In this document: one piece after another, positions 49,773 to 58,771 of the stretch
How the letters are laid out: each line of letters opens with the position of its first letter
Position numbering within the stretch: the first letter of the stretch is position 1
Origin: Gammaproteobacteria bacterium
Lineage (GTDB): Bacteria > Pseudomonadota > Gammaproteobacteria > Xanthomonadales > SZUA-36
Length of the DNA stretch: 64,000 bases
NCBI GenBank assembly: GCA_024277815.1
Contig: JAJRUM010000003.1
Coordinates: 183,619 to 247,618, forward strand
Reading direction: 5' to 3'
Position numbers and translations under genes: made by a program
Notes under the pieces: model-generated
The model's input: the letters and a program-made list of their open reading frames with translations, nothing else
Told to the model about the DNA's origin: nothing
Database searches by the model: none

Positions 49773-51308
49773 ATGATAACTTTTCAGCTGGCAAAACAGG
49801 CTTATGCACAAGGCCAATACCAGCAGGCAGCCAGTGCTTGTGAGCAGTTGCTTACACGCCTTGGTAAACGTGACGACCTGTTAAATCTGAAAGCATTGTC
49901 CTGCCTTGCACTGGGTCATCTGGAAGATGCGGAAGAGTCAATCCGCCAGGCATTGAAACTGAACCCCAGGGTAGCCGGCATGCACCTCAATGCAGGTCGG
50001 ATTTACCTCGGTTTAGCACGTAACAAGCTGGTCAAACGTCACACGCGGGAAGGGGTGCGCCTGGCATCCAGGGACCCCGCAGTGCTGTATCAGGCCGCCC
50101 TGCTATATCGCGATTGCAATGACTACGAACAGGCTTTGCGTCACATTGAGCGCTGCCTGATGATCCAGCCCGACCTGTCCCATGGCTGGCAACTGAAGGG
50201 CTCCATCCTGACTGACATTGGCGATTTTGAAGCTGCCCGGCAGGCCTTTGAGAAATCGGTATCACTACCCCCGGGAAATGTCCGTGCGCTAAGCACCCTG
50301 GTCAGGATCAGGGGCGACCGCCTGGCCGATACGCACACAGTTGCAGCGCTTGAACGCCTGCGCTTCGGTGCGGAATCCCTGTCAGACCGCGGCACGGCAA
50401 CTTTTACGCTGGCCGACATGCACCGGCGCGAGAAAAAGTATGACACAGCGTTTGAGCTTTACCGTGAGGCCAATCAATGCATGGCATCAATCATGCCATT
50501 TGCTCTCGACGCCTGGGAGCAGAAGGCAGAAAAAACCATATGTGATACCGCCAGGGCCGGTAGTTTCACCCCATCCACGGGCAGTACAGGTGCAAAACTG
50601 GTGTTTATCATCGGCATGCCACGATCCGGAACTTCGCTGTGTGAACAGGTGCTCAGCGCACACGCCTCAGTTTTGGCCTGCGGCGAATTATCTGCCATGC
50701 AGAACATCGAAGACAGCCTTGAGCGCAGAGGCTTTGAGCCCAACAAACTGCAGGCGCCGCAACTGGAATCAGCGGCTTCTCAATATTTATCCGCGTTGCC
50801 AAAGGAACAGCAGAAGTATCTGCGGGTGACCGATAAAGCACCCATGAATTTCGAACGTATCGGCCTGATCAGCCAGGTGTTCCCGGCTGCGAGATTCCTG
50901 TACTGTACGCGCCACCCTCTGGACACAATCCTGTCCTGCTACATACAGAACTTCCAGGCCGGGCTGAACTTTGCTTTCAGCCTTGAGCAGATCACCCGCG
51001 TTTATATCGGCCAGGTGGGACTCATGCAACATTGGCAGGACTTGCTTCCCAAGCGCATTCACACCGTAAACTATGAATCTCTGGTAACAAACCTGGAATC
51101 GGAGGTGCGGGCGATGGCTGCTTTCCTGCAACTGGAATTCGAAACCGGCATGTTGCAACCACACCGTCAGCAACGCGCCGTCACCACCGCCAGTAACCTG
51201 CAGGTCAGAAAACCGGTTTACACCTCTTCAATCGGTAACTGGAAGAACTACAAGACCCAGTTGCAAGTGGTCAACGATATGCTGCAGGCACATGAATTGA
51301 TCACCTAG
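49773..51308 (+). CDS. TPR-repeat sulfotransferase-domain protein
   Basis: A 511-residue protein. The first 230 residues are about five tetratricopeptide repeats (for example YQQAASACEQLL and YEQALRHIERCLMIQPD). The C-terminal half is a sulfotransferase with the PAPS 5'-phosphosulfate loop FIIGMPRSGTSLCEQVLSAH (near residue 272) and the 3'-phosphate region with FLYCTRHPLDTILSCY. The substrate is unknown. Similar TPR-sulfotransferases are common in marine bacteria. Its stop overlaps the convergent hydrolase stop by 4 nt. Confidence 0.88.
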   Translation: MITFQLAKQAYAQGQYQQAASACEQLLTRLGKRDDLLNLKALSCLALGHLEDAEESIRQALKLNPRVAGMHLNAGRIYLGLARNKLVKRHTREGVRLASRDPAVLYQAALLYRDCNDYEQALRHIERCLMIQPDLSHGWQLKGSILTDIGDFEAARQAFEKSVSLPPGNVRALSTLVRIRGDRLADTHTVAALERLRFGAESLSDRGTATFTLADMHRREKKYDTAFELYREANQCMASIMPFALDAWEQKAEKTICDTARAGSFTPSTGSTGAKLVFIIGMPRSGTSLCEQVLSAHASVLACGELSAMQNIEDSLERRGFEPNKLQAPQLESAASQYLSALPKEQQKYLRVTDKAPMNFERIGLISQVFPAARFLYCTRHPLDTILSCYIQNFQAGLNFAFSLEQITRVYIGQVGLMQHWQDLLPKRIHTVNYESLVTNLESEVRAMAAFLQLEFETGMLQPHRQQRAVTTASNLQVRKPVYTSSIGNWKNYKTQLQVVNDMLQAHELIT

Positions 51309-52528
51309 CTACCCGGCTCCAGCACTTCACACAAAGAGACATTGTCTCGCGCAACCCGCTTTATCACGACAGTGCCCTTCAGATTGACCGACGGAATGTC
51401 ATATTCGACGGTACCTGCATTGCAACCGGAAAATTTCAGCACCATGGTGCCGTAAACATCCTGGGTTACTTTGGTGTTGTCATCAAACAAACCGCCATAG
51501 GTGTTGTAGACCTCAAGCGATGCGCTGTCTTCAGCATAACTTCCCACTGCTGTGAGCCAACGATGGCCCGGGTCACCGAGGTTTGCTTGCGCGCCCTGAG
51601 GCGGCAATGCAGTGTCGTAGGTAAACCAGGCCAGCGATACCACTCCCAGATTCGGAAATACGGTAATAAAGAACCCCTGTCCGTCCGTGTCCGGGTTGTA
51701 CCAGGCATCATTCAGACCGGCATTGATCCGGAAAGCGCGCTCGCCCAGTGCCAGTGCATAAAAGTGATCGTATTGTTTTCCTGCCAGCATCACATAGGCG
51801 TCGGGCGTCAGGTGAATTGCATCAGCATAGGCCGGGGCTGGGCCGGGATACTTTGGGTCAGGCAGGGAAGGATCTCCCGCCGCAATAGCCATGGGCGGGT
51901 CAAACGATGATGGCTGCTGGCCATCAAACCCGTATTCAACCTGGGTCAGCCCGTTAAAGTCCCCATAGGTCAATGCATCACCCTTACTTTTCGCGAGCGC
52001 TTGGGCTTGCATCGAAAACCGCCGGGAAGCCAGATTGACCTCTTCAGGTGTGCCAATAAGCAATGGCCGCGGAAAATCATAACTGGACCAGTAAATCCTG
52101 ATATCGGGTCGCTGTGTCAGGATATGGTCTACGATCGCCTCAACATCAGCCAGGATATCGGTAATCAACTGGTTTTCGGCACCGGCAGAGAAGGTGGCGT
52201 TCCAGGTGCCCAGAAAATCGTTGCCACCAACACTCAAGTGTACCAGGGTCGCATCATCATTTTGTTCGAGAGCAGTTGTAATGTCCGCCAGCCATGCGGG
52301 GGTATTGAGGTTTTCTGCGGTTTCGCCGCCCACAGCGATGTTGGCGACCGTGGCAGTGCTGCCTTTACTGGCCAGTGCGGCCTGTAGCGCCGGGCCGGCA
52401 GCGACCCCCCAACTGTCACCGATCACCAGAATACGTGCTGCGTACAACGGACTTGCTGCCAGCAAGGCGATGGCGACTATGGCTGCCGAAATTGATTTAC
52501 TGTTGATCGCTAAAGTCCGTGTCTTCAA
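51305..52528 (-). CDS. Secreted SGNH/GDSL-type hydrolase
   Basis: A 407-residue exported protein with a signal peptide ending near SPLYA. SGNH blocks are visible: block I ILVIGDSWGVAAGP (catalytic Ser), block III VHLSVGGNDFLG (Asn), and block V with DAIHLTPDAY (Asp, His). An extra C-terminal domain of about 140 residues (DAWYNPDTDGQGFFITVFPN) recalls the secreted repeat found at C-termini of many gammaproteobacterial exoproteins. Probably an esterase or lipase. Confidence 0.84.
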   Translation of the reverse strand: MKTRTLAINSKSISAAIVAIALLAASPLYAARILVIGDSWGVAAGPALQAALASKGSTATVANIAVGGETAENLNTPAWLADITTALEQNDDATLVHLSVGGNDFLGTWNATFSAGAENQLITDILADVEAIVDHILTQRPDIRIYWSSYDFPRPLLIGTPEEVNLASRRFSMQAQALAKSKGDALTYGDFNGLTQVEYGFDGQQPSSFDPPMAIAAGDPSLPDPKYPGPAPAYADAIHLTPDAYVMLAGKQYDHFYALALGERAFRINAGLNDAWYNPDTDGQGFFITVFPNLGVVSLAWFTYDTALPPQGAQANLGDPGHRWLTAVGSYAEDSASLEVYNTYGGLFDDNTKVTQDVYGTMVLKFSGCNAGTVEYDIPSVNLKGTVVIKRVARDNVSLCEVLEPGS

Positions 52529-52709
52529 AACCCTGTCCTTGTTTGACTGTCGGTGCGCAGAGTCTACCCGATGAGTTGACCAAAGTTCTGACCTAGTGCA
52601 ATGTTACATATATACAGATTTATGGCAACACACCTTCAATGCGTCTTATACTCTAACAACAGCGCGTGCTTATACTTCGCCAATTGGGTACACGCCCTGA
52701 TTTGCAGGG

Positions 52710-52725
52710 TGGACATTCATGTCCA
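52710..52725. other. Palindrome upstream of yiaW-like gene
   Basis: TGGACAT-TC-ATGTCCA, a perfect 7-bp inverted repeat 49 bp before the GTG of the DUF3302 gene. It could be an operator or an mRNA hairpin. Confidence 0.35.
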
Positions 52726-52773
52726 TCGGGCAGGTGATTGATCAGGATTAATAACTGATAGTGAGGATTTAAC

Positions 52774-53103
52774 GTGCTTGATTATGTCGCCCTTGGAATT
52801 CTGATTTTTGTCGGGATCACCATATTCTATGGAATCATCGTCATCCACGACATTCCCTATGAGATAGCCAAGCATCGCAATCACCCGCAGCAGGATGCAA
52901 TTCATGTGGCCGGCTGGATAAGCCTGTTTACTTTGCATGTGTTGTGGCCGTTTTTATGGATTTGGGCCACCCTGTACCGCGAAGACCGCGGTTGGGGGTT
53001 TAATGATGGCAAGTCTTTAAAGGACCATGAATCAGCGTTACAAAAGAAGGTCGATAATTTAGAGGCCAGACTGGCGGTTCTGGAAAAGGGGGAGGCTGAA
53101 TAA
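52774..53103 (+). CDS. yiaW: DUF3302 inner-membrane protein (YiaW-like)
   Basis: A 109-residue protein with two membrane helices (about 6-27 and 47-66) and a C-terminal coiled coil. DUF3302 landmarks: VIHDIPYEIAKHRNHPQQDAI and LHVLWPFLWIWATLY. The GTG start at 52774 is preceded by GAGGATTT. Partner of the membrane-fusion protein that follows, with a TAATG overlap. Confidence 0.85.
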   Translation: MLDYVALGILIFVGITIFYGIIVIHDIPYEIAKHRNHPQQDAIHVAGWISLFTLHVLWPFLWIWATLYREDRGWGFNDGKSLKDHESALQKKVDNLEARLAVLEKGEAE

Positions 53104-54062
53104 TGGATTTATTACTCATACTCACCTATACGGCGATTTGTGTTGTTATTTTCAAGGTTTTCAATATTCCACTGACCAAGTGGACAGTGCCGACGGCGGT
53201 ATTGGGCGGCGTTGTCCTGATCGGCACATTGGTTTTCCTGATGAACTACAACCACCCCTATTCAGAAATCAGCCGCGAGTATTTTGCGACAACGCCCATT
53301 GTTCCGGCTGTGACCGGTACGGTGGTTGAAGTACCGGTAACGCCGATGACCAAACTGAAGCAAGGTGAAGTCCTTTTTAAAATTGACCCGATACCGTTTC
53401 AGAACCGGGTTGATTCATTAACGGCCCGGATCGTTCTTGCCCGCGCAGATGCTGAACGCGCAAGAACATTGTTAACTTCCAGGAATATCAGTCAACGGGA
53501 CGCGGATGCTGCATTCACCCGGCTCGAAAATCTGAACGGGGAGCTACTGACAGCTGAGTTCGAACTCAACATGACCACTGTGCGCGCACCCACTGATGGT
53601 TATGTCATTCAAGTGGCACTAAGGCCAGGTATGCGTGCGGCATCCCTTCCACTGCGCCCTGTCATGATCTTTATGCATCAGGAAGGTAATATCTTTGTCG
53701 GCTGGTTTCGGCAAAACAGCCTGCTGCGGCTGGAGGAGGGCAATGAAGCTGAAGTTGCATTTGACGGGATACCAGGCCGGGTTTTTTCAGGCAAGGTGAA
53801 AGCAATGATGCCGGCACTTTCTGCAGGCCAGATCCAGCCATCAGGCGATATCATTCGCCCTGCGTCAGCGCCTTATCCTGGACGCATAGCGGTCGTGATC
53901 GATATTACCGATCCTGAGTTTGAACAGTTCAGAGGGAAAGTTCCAGGAGGTGCTTACGCCCAGGCAGCAATCTATTCGAAGCATTTTCACCATGTGGCTA
54001 TCATGCGCAAAATTCTACTGCGCATGTCAGCCTGGATGAACTACCTCTTCCAGTTCCATTAA
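53103..54062 (+). CDS. yiaV: HlyD-family membrane-fusion protein (YiaV-like)
   Basis: A 319-residue protein with two N-terminal helices and a periplasmic HlyD-type hairpin and barrel (VPAVTGTVVEVPVTP, then TVRAPTDGYVIQV). The coiled-coil hairpin is shorter than in E. coli YiaV (378 residues), so it probably spans less periplasm. Family members are thought to help export or secretion, with unclear cargo. No outer-membrane partner is adjacent. Confidence 0.85.
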   Translation: MDLLLILTYTAICVVIFKVFNIPLTKWTVPTAVLGGVVLIGTLVFLMNYNHPYSEISREYFATTPIVPAVTGTVVEVPVTPMTKLKQGEVLFKIDPIPFQNRVDSLTARIVLARADAERARTLLTSRNISQRDADAAFTRLENLNGELLTAEFELNMTTVRAPTDGYVIQVALRPGMRAASLPLRPVMIFMHQEGNIFVGWFRQNSLLRLEEGNEAEVAFDGIPGRVFSGKVKAMMPALSAGQIQPSGDIIRPASAPYPGRIAVVIDITDPEFEQFRGKVPGGAYAQAAIYSKHFHHVAIMRKILLRMSAWMNYLFQFH

Positions 54063-54264
54063 TTTGCAGGAGTGATAGAAACAGCGTAGGCCTGCTGAAA
54101 AGCTTGTTCTATCGCGAATATATTAAGCAGCCTCTGGATTGCTGATTGAAGTTGAACATCTGTGATTTAGGCTGATTCCCACACGCTGAATTGATACCTT
54201 CTGAGGTCTCTGTCCGAGCATATTTTTCAACCAGATTAAGGTGTTTTAATCCATCTTCTCAGGC
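54063..54264. other. Intergenic stretch without recognised gene
   Basis: About 200 bp after yiaV and before the repeat block. No open frame with family pattern was seen; short AT-rich runs only. The whole gap to the next gene is 379 bp. Confidence 0.5.
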
Positions 54265-54329
54265 GTTCTGGAACTTCCTCCGATGTACACTGTTAACCAT
54301 CTGCTATGGCCTGTTGCCCGCGCCTTATC

Positions 54330-54344
54330 ATACGTTAAGCGTAT
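54330..54344. promoter_or_regulatory. LysR-type regulator dyad, copy 1
   Basis: ATACG-TTAAG-CGTAT, a perfect inverted repeat that also satisfies the LysR box T-N11-A (ATAC-N7-GTAT). It is centred about 64 bp upstream of the predicted start of transcription, the usual recognition-site position for LysR-type activators. It is identical in copy 2. Confidence 0.65.
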
Positions 54345-54365
54345 TAGGCAGATGCATATAGTTCA

Positions 54366-54394
54366 TTGGACACAAGCTATTCCCATGGCATAAT
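54366..54394 (+). promoter_or_regulatory. Predicted sigma-70 promoter for the DUF1538 operon
   Basis: TTGGAC, 17 bp, CATAAT. Both hexamers and the 17-bp spacing are kept in the copy at 61482-61510 although the spacer sequence differs. The predicted start of transcription is about 54401, leaving a 41-nt leader. Confidence 0.6.
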
Positions 54395-54441
54395 TAACTG
54401 CATAAAAATCATAACTGCGGCATGAATGGGGAAGCTGGTAA

Positions 54442-56220
54442 ATGGAAAAATATAAATTCAGGGATTTACAGCAAATTTTGGGTGGCGGCGGGAAACTGGA
54501 AGTCAGTCTCAATGACCTCTACCCCAAGTCGGAAACGGATGTGGACGGTAAGTTTGTTCCCGCCGTAATCGGACAAGTACACTTTGATAAGAGTGAAAAA
54601 TATAGCTTGCTCAAGCCCTACGTATCTGTGCGGTTCATGGATCAGTTCAAGGCCGTAGTGCCTTTGGCGGTTTACCTCGCATTGTTTTTAATCCTGGTAT
54701 TGCGTCAGTCAGTTGACGAATCTCTGCTGATTACCGGCGGTTTGTTTGCGGTCATTGTTGGCCTGATGTTCTTTATGGAAGGTCTGCGTATTGGCCTGAT
54801 GCCATTTGGAACGATTATTGGACACAGTCTTCCGCAGCGTTCACCTTTGCCACTGGTGTTATTGGTCACATTCCTGCTGGGTATCGGAGTCACGTTTGCC
54901 GAACCCGCAATCGGCGCGCTGCAGGCAGCTGGTGCCAATATTTCGGTTGAGCGTGCGCCTTATCTTTATGCATTACTGAATGAATGGTCCGGTGTGCTGG
55001 TTTTGGTGGTTGGCGCGGCTGTTGGTCTTGCTGCAGTTCTGGGTACCTTACGGTTTTTGTATGACTGGAGTCTGAAGCCCTTGATTTACGCAGCACTGTT
55101 TCCGGTGCTCGCTCTTACCCTGTACGCCTCCACCGATCCCAACCTGACCAGTGCCCTGGGACTTGCCTGGGATGCAGGAGCTGTAACAACCGGACCAGTG
55201 ACCGTACCGTTGGTGCTGTCTCTGGGTGTCGGTATTGCTGCGGCTGTAGGCAATGGGGACTCAGGCCTTTCCGGCTTTGGTATTGTCACACTTGCATCCT
55301 TGTTTCCGATTACAGGCGTTTTGCTGTTAACACTTTTCCTTGTAAACACGGTAACACCGGCCGAGATCATTACATCAGCACACACCGCAGCAGCAGCGGT
55401 TGATGCAACGTCACTGGCCTGGTATCAGCGCAGTCCGGGGGTTGAGATCATACTTGGTATACGTGCCATTTTGCCGTTGGTCCTGTTTCTTTTCCTGGTT
55501 CTTAAATTTCTCCTGCGTGAGAAGTTGCCACATGCACGGGAAGTGTTTGTTGGCATAGCTCTCACCATTATCGGAATGTGTATTTTCAATATCGGGCTGA
55601 CCTATGGGCTGTCCAAACTCGGTGATGTTGCAGGCAGCCTGGTACCTTCGGCGTTTATGGGTATCGAAGGTGTTGAAGACTCACCGATATTCAGATATGG
55701 CGCGGGCTTGTTGATTGCCCTGATTTTTGCCTGGATATTGGGCTTTGGCGCGACTGTTGCCGAGCCTGCACTCAATGCACTGGGTATTACCACCGAGGAG
55801 TTGACCAATGGTGTGTTTAAAAAGAAAAAGCTGATTATCTCGGTTTCATTTGGTGTGGCATTTGGTATTTGCCTGGGTCTCGCCAAGCTGATATTTGACT
55901 GGCCGTTGGTTTGGCTGATTGTTCCAGGATATTCCATTGCTATCGTGCTGACTGCATTTTCCAGTGAAACCTTTGTGAATATTGCCTGGGACAGTGCCGG
56001 GGTAACCACTGGACCTATCACGGTACCGTTAGTGCTCGCCATGGGGCTTGGTTTTGGTAACGCGACCAATGCGGTTGAGGGTTTTGGTATTTTGTGTATG
56101 GCTTCAATCGGGCCGATTATCAGTGTGATGATCACTGGTTTGTGGTCACAATTCATTGTATTCCGTCAGGCAAAAGCTGCAGCAAAGGCAACAGAACAGG
56201 CTGCGGTCATCGCTGTTTAA
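54442..56220 (+). CDS. DUF1538 membrane protein, tandem-duplicated
   Basis: A 592-residue protein with about fourteen membrane helices after a 70-residue soluble N-terminal region. It contains two copies of the DUF1538 unit: TFAEPAIGAL (151-160) with AWDAGAVTTGPVTVPLVLS (242-260), and ATVAEPALNAL (437-447) with AWDSAGVTTGPITVPLVLA (515-533). The GAVTTGP-type loops look like substrate-binding re-entrant segments of a transporter; this is inference. It is followed by two PII-like genes, a known genomic association of the family. Confidence 0.88.
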   Translation: MEKYKFRDLQQILGGGGKLEVSLNDLYPKSETDVDGKFVPAVIGQVHFDKSEKYSLLKPYVSVRFMDQFKAVVPLAVYLALFLILVLRQSVDESLLITGGLFAVIVGLMFFMEGLRIGLMPFGTIIGHSLPQRSPLPLVLLVTFLLGIGVTFAEPAIGALQAAGANISVERAPYLYALLNEWSGVLVLVVGAAVGLAAVLGTLRFLYDWSLKPLIYAALFPVLALTLYASTDPNLTSALGLAWDAGAVTTGPVTVPLVLSLGVGIAAAVGNGDSGLSGFGIVTLASLFPITGVLLLTLFLVNTVTPAEIITSAHTAAAAVDATSLAWYQRSPGVEIILGIRAILPLVLFLFLVLKFLLREKLPHAREVFVGIALTIIGMCIFNIGLTYGLSKLGDVAGSLVPSAFMGIEGVEDSPIFRYGAGLLIALIFAWILGFGATVAEPALNALGITTEELTNGVFKKKKLIISVSFGVAFGICLGLAKLIFDWPLVWLIVPGYSIAIVLTAFSSETFVNIAWDSAGVTTGPITVPLVLAMGLGFGNATNAVEGFGILCMASIGPIISVMITGLWSQFIVFRQAKAAAKATEQAAVIAV

Positions 56221-56238
56221 ACAGAGGGGTGAAAGATC

Positions 56239-56607
56239 ATGAGTGAAAACAATATTTCATTATTAACCGATGTGGTGCAGATCACCTGTGTTGTTGCAAA
56301 CGGTAAAGGAGAAGATGTAGTAAAGGCAGCGCAAGGCGCTGGTGCTGCTGGTGCACTTATCCACTCGGCACGCGGAGTAGGTGTACGGGAACGGGTAGGA
56401 CTACTGGGCATTGCCATCGAGGCTGAGAGAGACGTCGTCGAGATGCTGGTCGGCAGCGACCAGGCCGAGATGATAGCCCACACAATCTTCCTCACAGTCG
56501 GACTCGGCCAACCGGGAGGCGGATTCATTTACCTTACGCCACTGGAATCGGCAGCCACCTATCTACCCAAGGAAATCCGCAATCGGCTTAAGGAACAAAC
56601 CCCATGA
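56239..56607 (+). CDS. PII-like signal protein 1
   Basis: A 122-residue protein with the ferredoxin-like PII fold: strand DVVQITCVVANGKG, helix VVKAAQGAGAAGALIHSARG, then IFLTVGLGQPGGGFIYLTP, where the GxGGG-type segment resembles the nucleotide-binding C-loop region. The T-loop lacks the uridylylated Tyr of GlnB/GlnK. Such proteins beside DUF1538 probably gate the membrane partner in response to a nucleotide. Overlaps the next gene by 4 nt. Confidence 0.8.
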   Translation: MSENNISLLTDVVQITCVVANGKGEDVVKAAQGAGAAGALIHSARGVGVRERVGLLGIAIEAERDVVEMLVGSDQAEMIAHTIFLTVGLGQPGGGFIYLTPLESAATYLPKEIRNRLKEQTP

Positions 56608-57011
56608 CTGTTAACGCCCAGGGCAGTTTTGATTCGGAGGGTCCACCTTCTCTCGCCAGTCGTAAAATTACCTGCGTGCTTCCTGATGACGGCACCGACA
56701 ATTTCCTCATTCAATCACTGCGCGAGGAGAAAGGCATATTGACAGCCACCAGCAAGCCTTGCAGGGGCATCGCAATGCTTCGTCCTGGTGTAGCCAAACA
56801 CGGACGGTTGCCGGAATCAGAACTCGTGCGCAAGGTGGATGTTATCGCGCCGGACGAGGCAATTTATCAATTGTTCGAGTATATCTTTGATGTCGCCGGT
56901 ATCGGAAAACTCGGCGGTGGTGTGATGTGGCTTGGGCCGGCTGTCACTGCATCAAGCTATACATTACCTGAAGATGTGCCTGATGAAGCCAGTGTAGTGT
57001 CAACCCTGTAA
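56604..57011 (+). CDS. PII-like signal protein 2
   Basis: A 135-residue protein with a related but divergent PII-like pattern: SRKITCVLPDDGTDNFLIQ, GILTATSKPCRGIAM, and near the end GIGKLGGGVMWLGPA, matching the GxGGG segment of its neighbour. Probably arose by duplication, with a longer T-loop region. It may form mixed trimers with PII-like protein 1; that is inference. Confidence 0.72.
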   Translation: MTVNAQGSFDSEGPPSLASRKITCVLPDDGTDNFLIQSLREEKGILTATSKPCRGIAMLRPGVAKHGRLPESELVRKVDVIAPDEAIYQLFEYIFDVAGIGKLGGGVMWLGPAVTASSYTLPEDVPDEASVVSTL

Positions 57012-57044
57012 CGTGATTGAAATCACAATCTAAAGAGGATCTAT

Positions 57045-58765
57045 CCCGAATGTTTCATAAACCCCTCTCAAGCAAGAATACCTCAGTTGAATAGCCGGTA
57101 ATAGCCGCAAATATGTTCAGTCGTTCAATGCACATGCCGGGAACCGCCTGTTCAGGCAGCCCGAAGCTGTAGTTGAGTGAAGTCAAAGCCATAATTTCAG
57201 GCCTGTCGGCACGGGGGCGGCCTCCAGGGTCGTGAATGCAGACACCGGATCATTGTTGCCGCAGGGATCATCAGGCGCTATGGGGCGGCGGCGGACGGAT
57301 CTGATACAGGATTTCAGTGACCCTGCGAAGCAGGGATTTGACCGCGCAGTGAGTGGGCAGTTGTAGCTTGATGCGATCCTTATATTGCACCACTCGCACA
57401 GCAAGTTTGAACAGTTTCAGAATAACAGTAGAGGGCTGCGCCTGTGCCAGTTCGGTATACGCGAGTACTTCGGTCCGGAGTGCGTGGTGCAGCACATAGG
57501 CGGTGCAGGAGAAGAACAGGCGCATATGGTTGGCCAGGAAACTGGGGCTGGAGGTGCGATCAGATGCGAGGTCGTTCTTGATCATTTTAATGAAGTTCTC
57601 ATCCTGGCCACGCGCACAGTACAAGTCCCGGTAGAGTAATTCAGGGGTGGGCAGGTCAAGGGAGGTGACGATAAAACGGGCATTGTCACCCAGCGCCATG
57701 ACCTCGGCCTTGAGGATGACCCGGAAGGGCTGTGGCCAGGAGCCGGCAGCATACTCCATCTCGTGATAACTGCGGGTGGAATGCGGCACAGCCGCCTCTG
57801 CCTTGTGGGCATTTTCACAACGAACCGCATGCTGATGGCGGTTGCTATCAAGAAAAGGCCTGGCAAACGCATTGAGCAGGCTGTTACCGGTCATGCCAAA
57901 GATGAAATCGGTATACCGGTCATCCATTGCCAGTTGCATCAGTTCGGGGTTAGAAAAATGGCCATCACCGCGCAATATGATATGGGTCTGTGGCCAGGCG
58001 CTACGCAGGCGTTTGAGTATCCGTTTAATGATCATCGCATTCTCTACCCCTTTGGGGCGCTTGCCTGGACGCAGAATGGCGCTGATGAATTTGCCGGAAA
58101 TGCCTTCAAACACGAACAGTGGCAAGTAGCAATAGCGGCGGTAGTGATGATTATAGAAGCTCAGTTCCTGCTGCCCATGGGTTGGATCCTCAGAATGATC
58201 CATATCGAGAACAATCAGCTTGGGTGGTTTGGCGTAGCTGTCGATGAACTGATCGATGAAGGCCCCGGCCAGACGATGGATGTCTTTGCTGGATGCGGCA
58301 TTCTCCAGTCGTGAGAATGTGGCTGCGCTGGCCAGGTCGGTGGTTGGATCCAGTGGGTTGCGTTCTAAGCCCATTTTGAATACGGGGTCGGTTCGGAGTG
58401 CATTGGCATCATTGCCGTCCACATAGGCGCAAGCAATTTGATAGCTGCGTTGAGCAAACAGGGTATGCAGGTCATGGGTTGTATATGAAGTGTGGCGCTG
58501 GTCATTGAATGCTTGAGCCAGTCGTGAAGTCAAGCCGATATGACGGTCAAAGCCACGCAGGATCATGGGGCCAAAATCTGAAGATAGGGCGCCACCATCA
58601 AAATCACCGCGTACGCTCAGGCCATTGACAGGAGGAAATCTTAGCTGCTCTGGGGTAGAATTGGACATGGGCGACCTCGTTTAGCTTCTCCGAAGCGTTT
58701 TTGGTAGAACACCAATTATATCAATTGGTTGAACGATGGTCGTCTTTTTTTATGAATAATCCGGG
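57045..58765 (-). mobile_element. IS1380-family insertion sequence, intact
   Basis: A 1721-bp element. Left inverted repeat CCCGAATGTTTCATAAA (57045-57061) and right inverted repeat, read inward, CCCGGATTATTCATAAA (58749-58765) match at 14 of 17 bases. It is flanked by a direct duplication CTAT (57041-57044 and 58766-58769), proof of transposition. It carries one full transposase gene on the minus strand. The roughly 200 bp between the left end and the transposase stop hold no recognised gene. Confidence 0.9.
57271..58668 (-). CDS. IS1380-family transposase
   Basis: A 465-residue DDE transposase of full length without frameshift. Family stretches include SSDFGPMILRGFDRHIG near the N-terminus, LDMDHSEDPTHGQQELSFYN (first catalytic Asp), RGDGHFSNPELM (second Asp), and YCARGQDENFIKMIKNDL (catalytic Glu). 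Apparently functional. Confidence 0.93.
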   Translation of the reverse strand: MSNSTPEQLRFPPVNGLSVRGDFDGGALSSDFGPMILRGFDRHIGLTSRLAQAFNDQRHTSYTTHDLHTLFAQRSYQIACAYVDGNDANALRTDPVFKMGLERNPLDPTTDLASAATFSRLENAASSKDIHRLAGAFIDQFIDSYAKPPKLIVLDMDHSEDPTHGQQELSFYNHHYRRYCYLPLFVFEGISGKFISAILRPGKRPKGVENAMIIKRILKRLRSAWPQTHIILRGDGHFSNPELMQLAMDDRYTDFIFGMTGNSLLNAFARPFLDSNRHQHAVRCENAHKAEAAVPHSTRSYHEMEYAAGSWPQPFRVILKAEVMALGDNARFIVTSLDLPTPELLYRDLYCARGQDENFIKMIKNDLASDRTSSPSFLANHMRLFFSCTAYVLHHALRTEVLAYTELAQAQPSTVILKLFKLAVRVVQYKDRIKLQLPTHCAVKSLLRRVTEILYQIRPPPPHSA

Positions 58766-58771
58766 CTATAT

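Larger units (their letters stand above)
54265..54414 (+). repeat. 150-bp promoter block, copy 1
   Basis: Directly repeated at 61381-61530 with roughly 80% identity by eye and no gaps needed. It includes an identical 20-base core around the dyad and a conserved -35/-10 pair. Copy 1 ends 27 bp before the DUF1538 start. Its end (GCATAAAAATCATA) is a decayed version of the GST gene start in copy 2 (ACATGAAAATCTAT), so copy 2 is probably the original. Confidence 0.85.

Noticed and set aside
53103..54062. Truncated yiaV pseudogene
   Set aside because: The frame is complete with intact start, barrel and end. Only the coiled coil is shorter than in E. coli.
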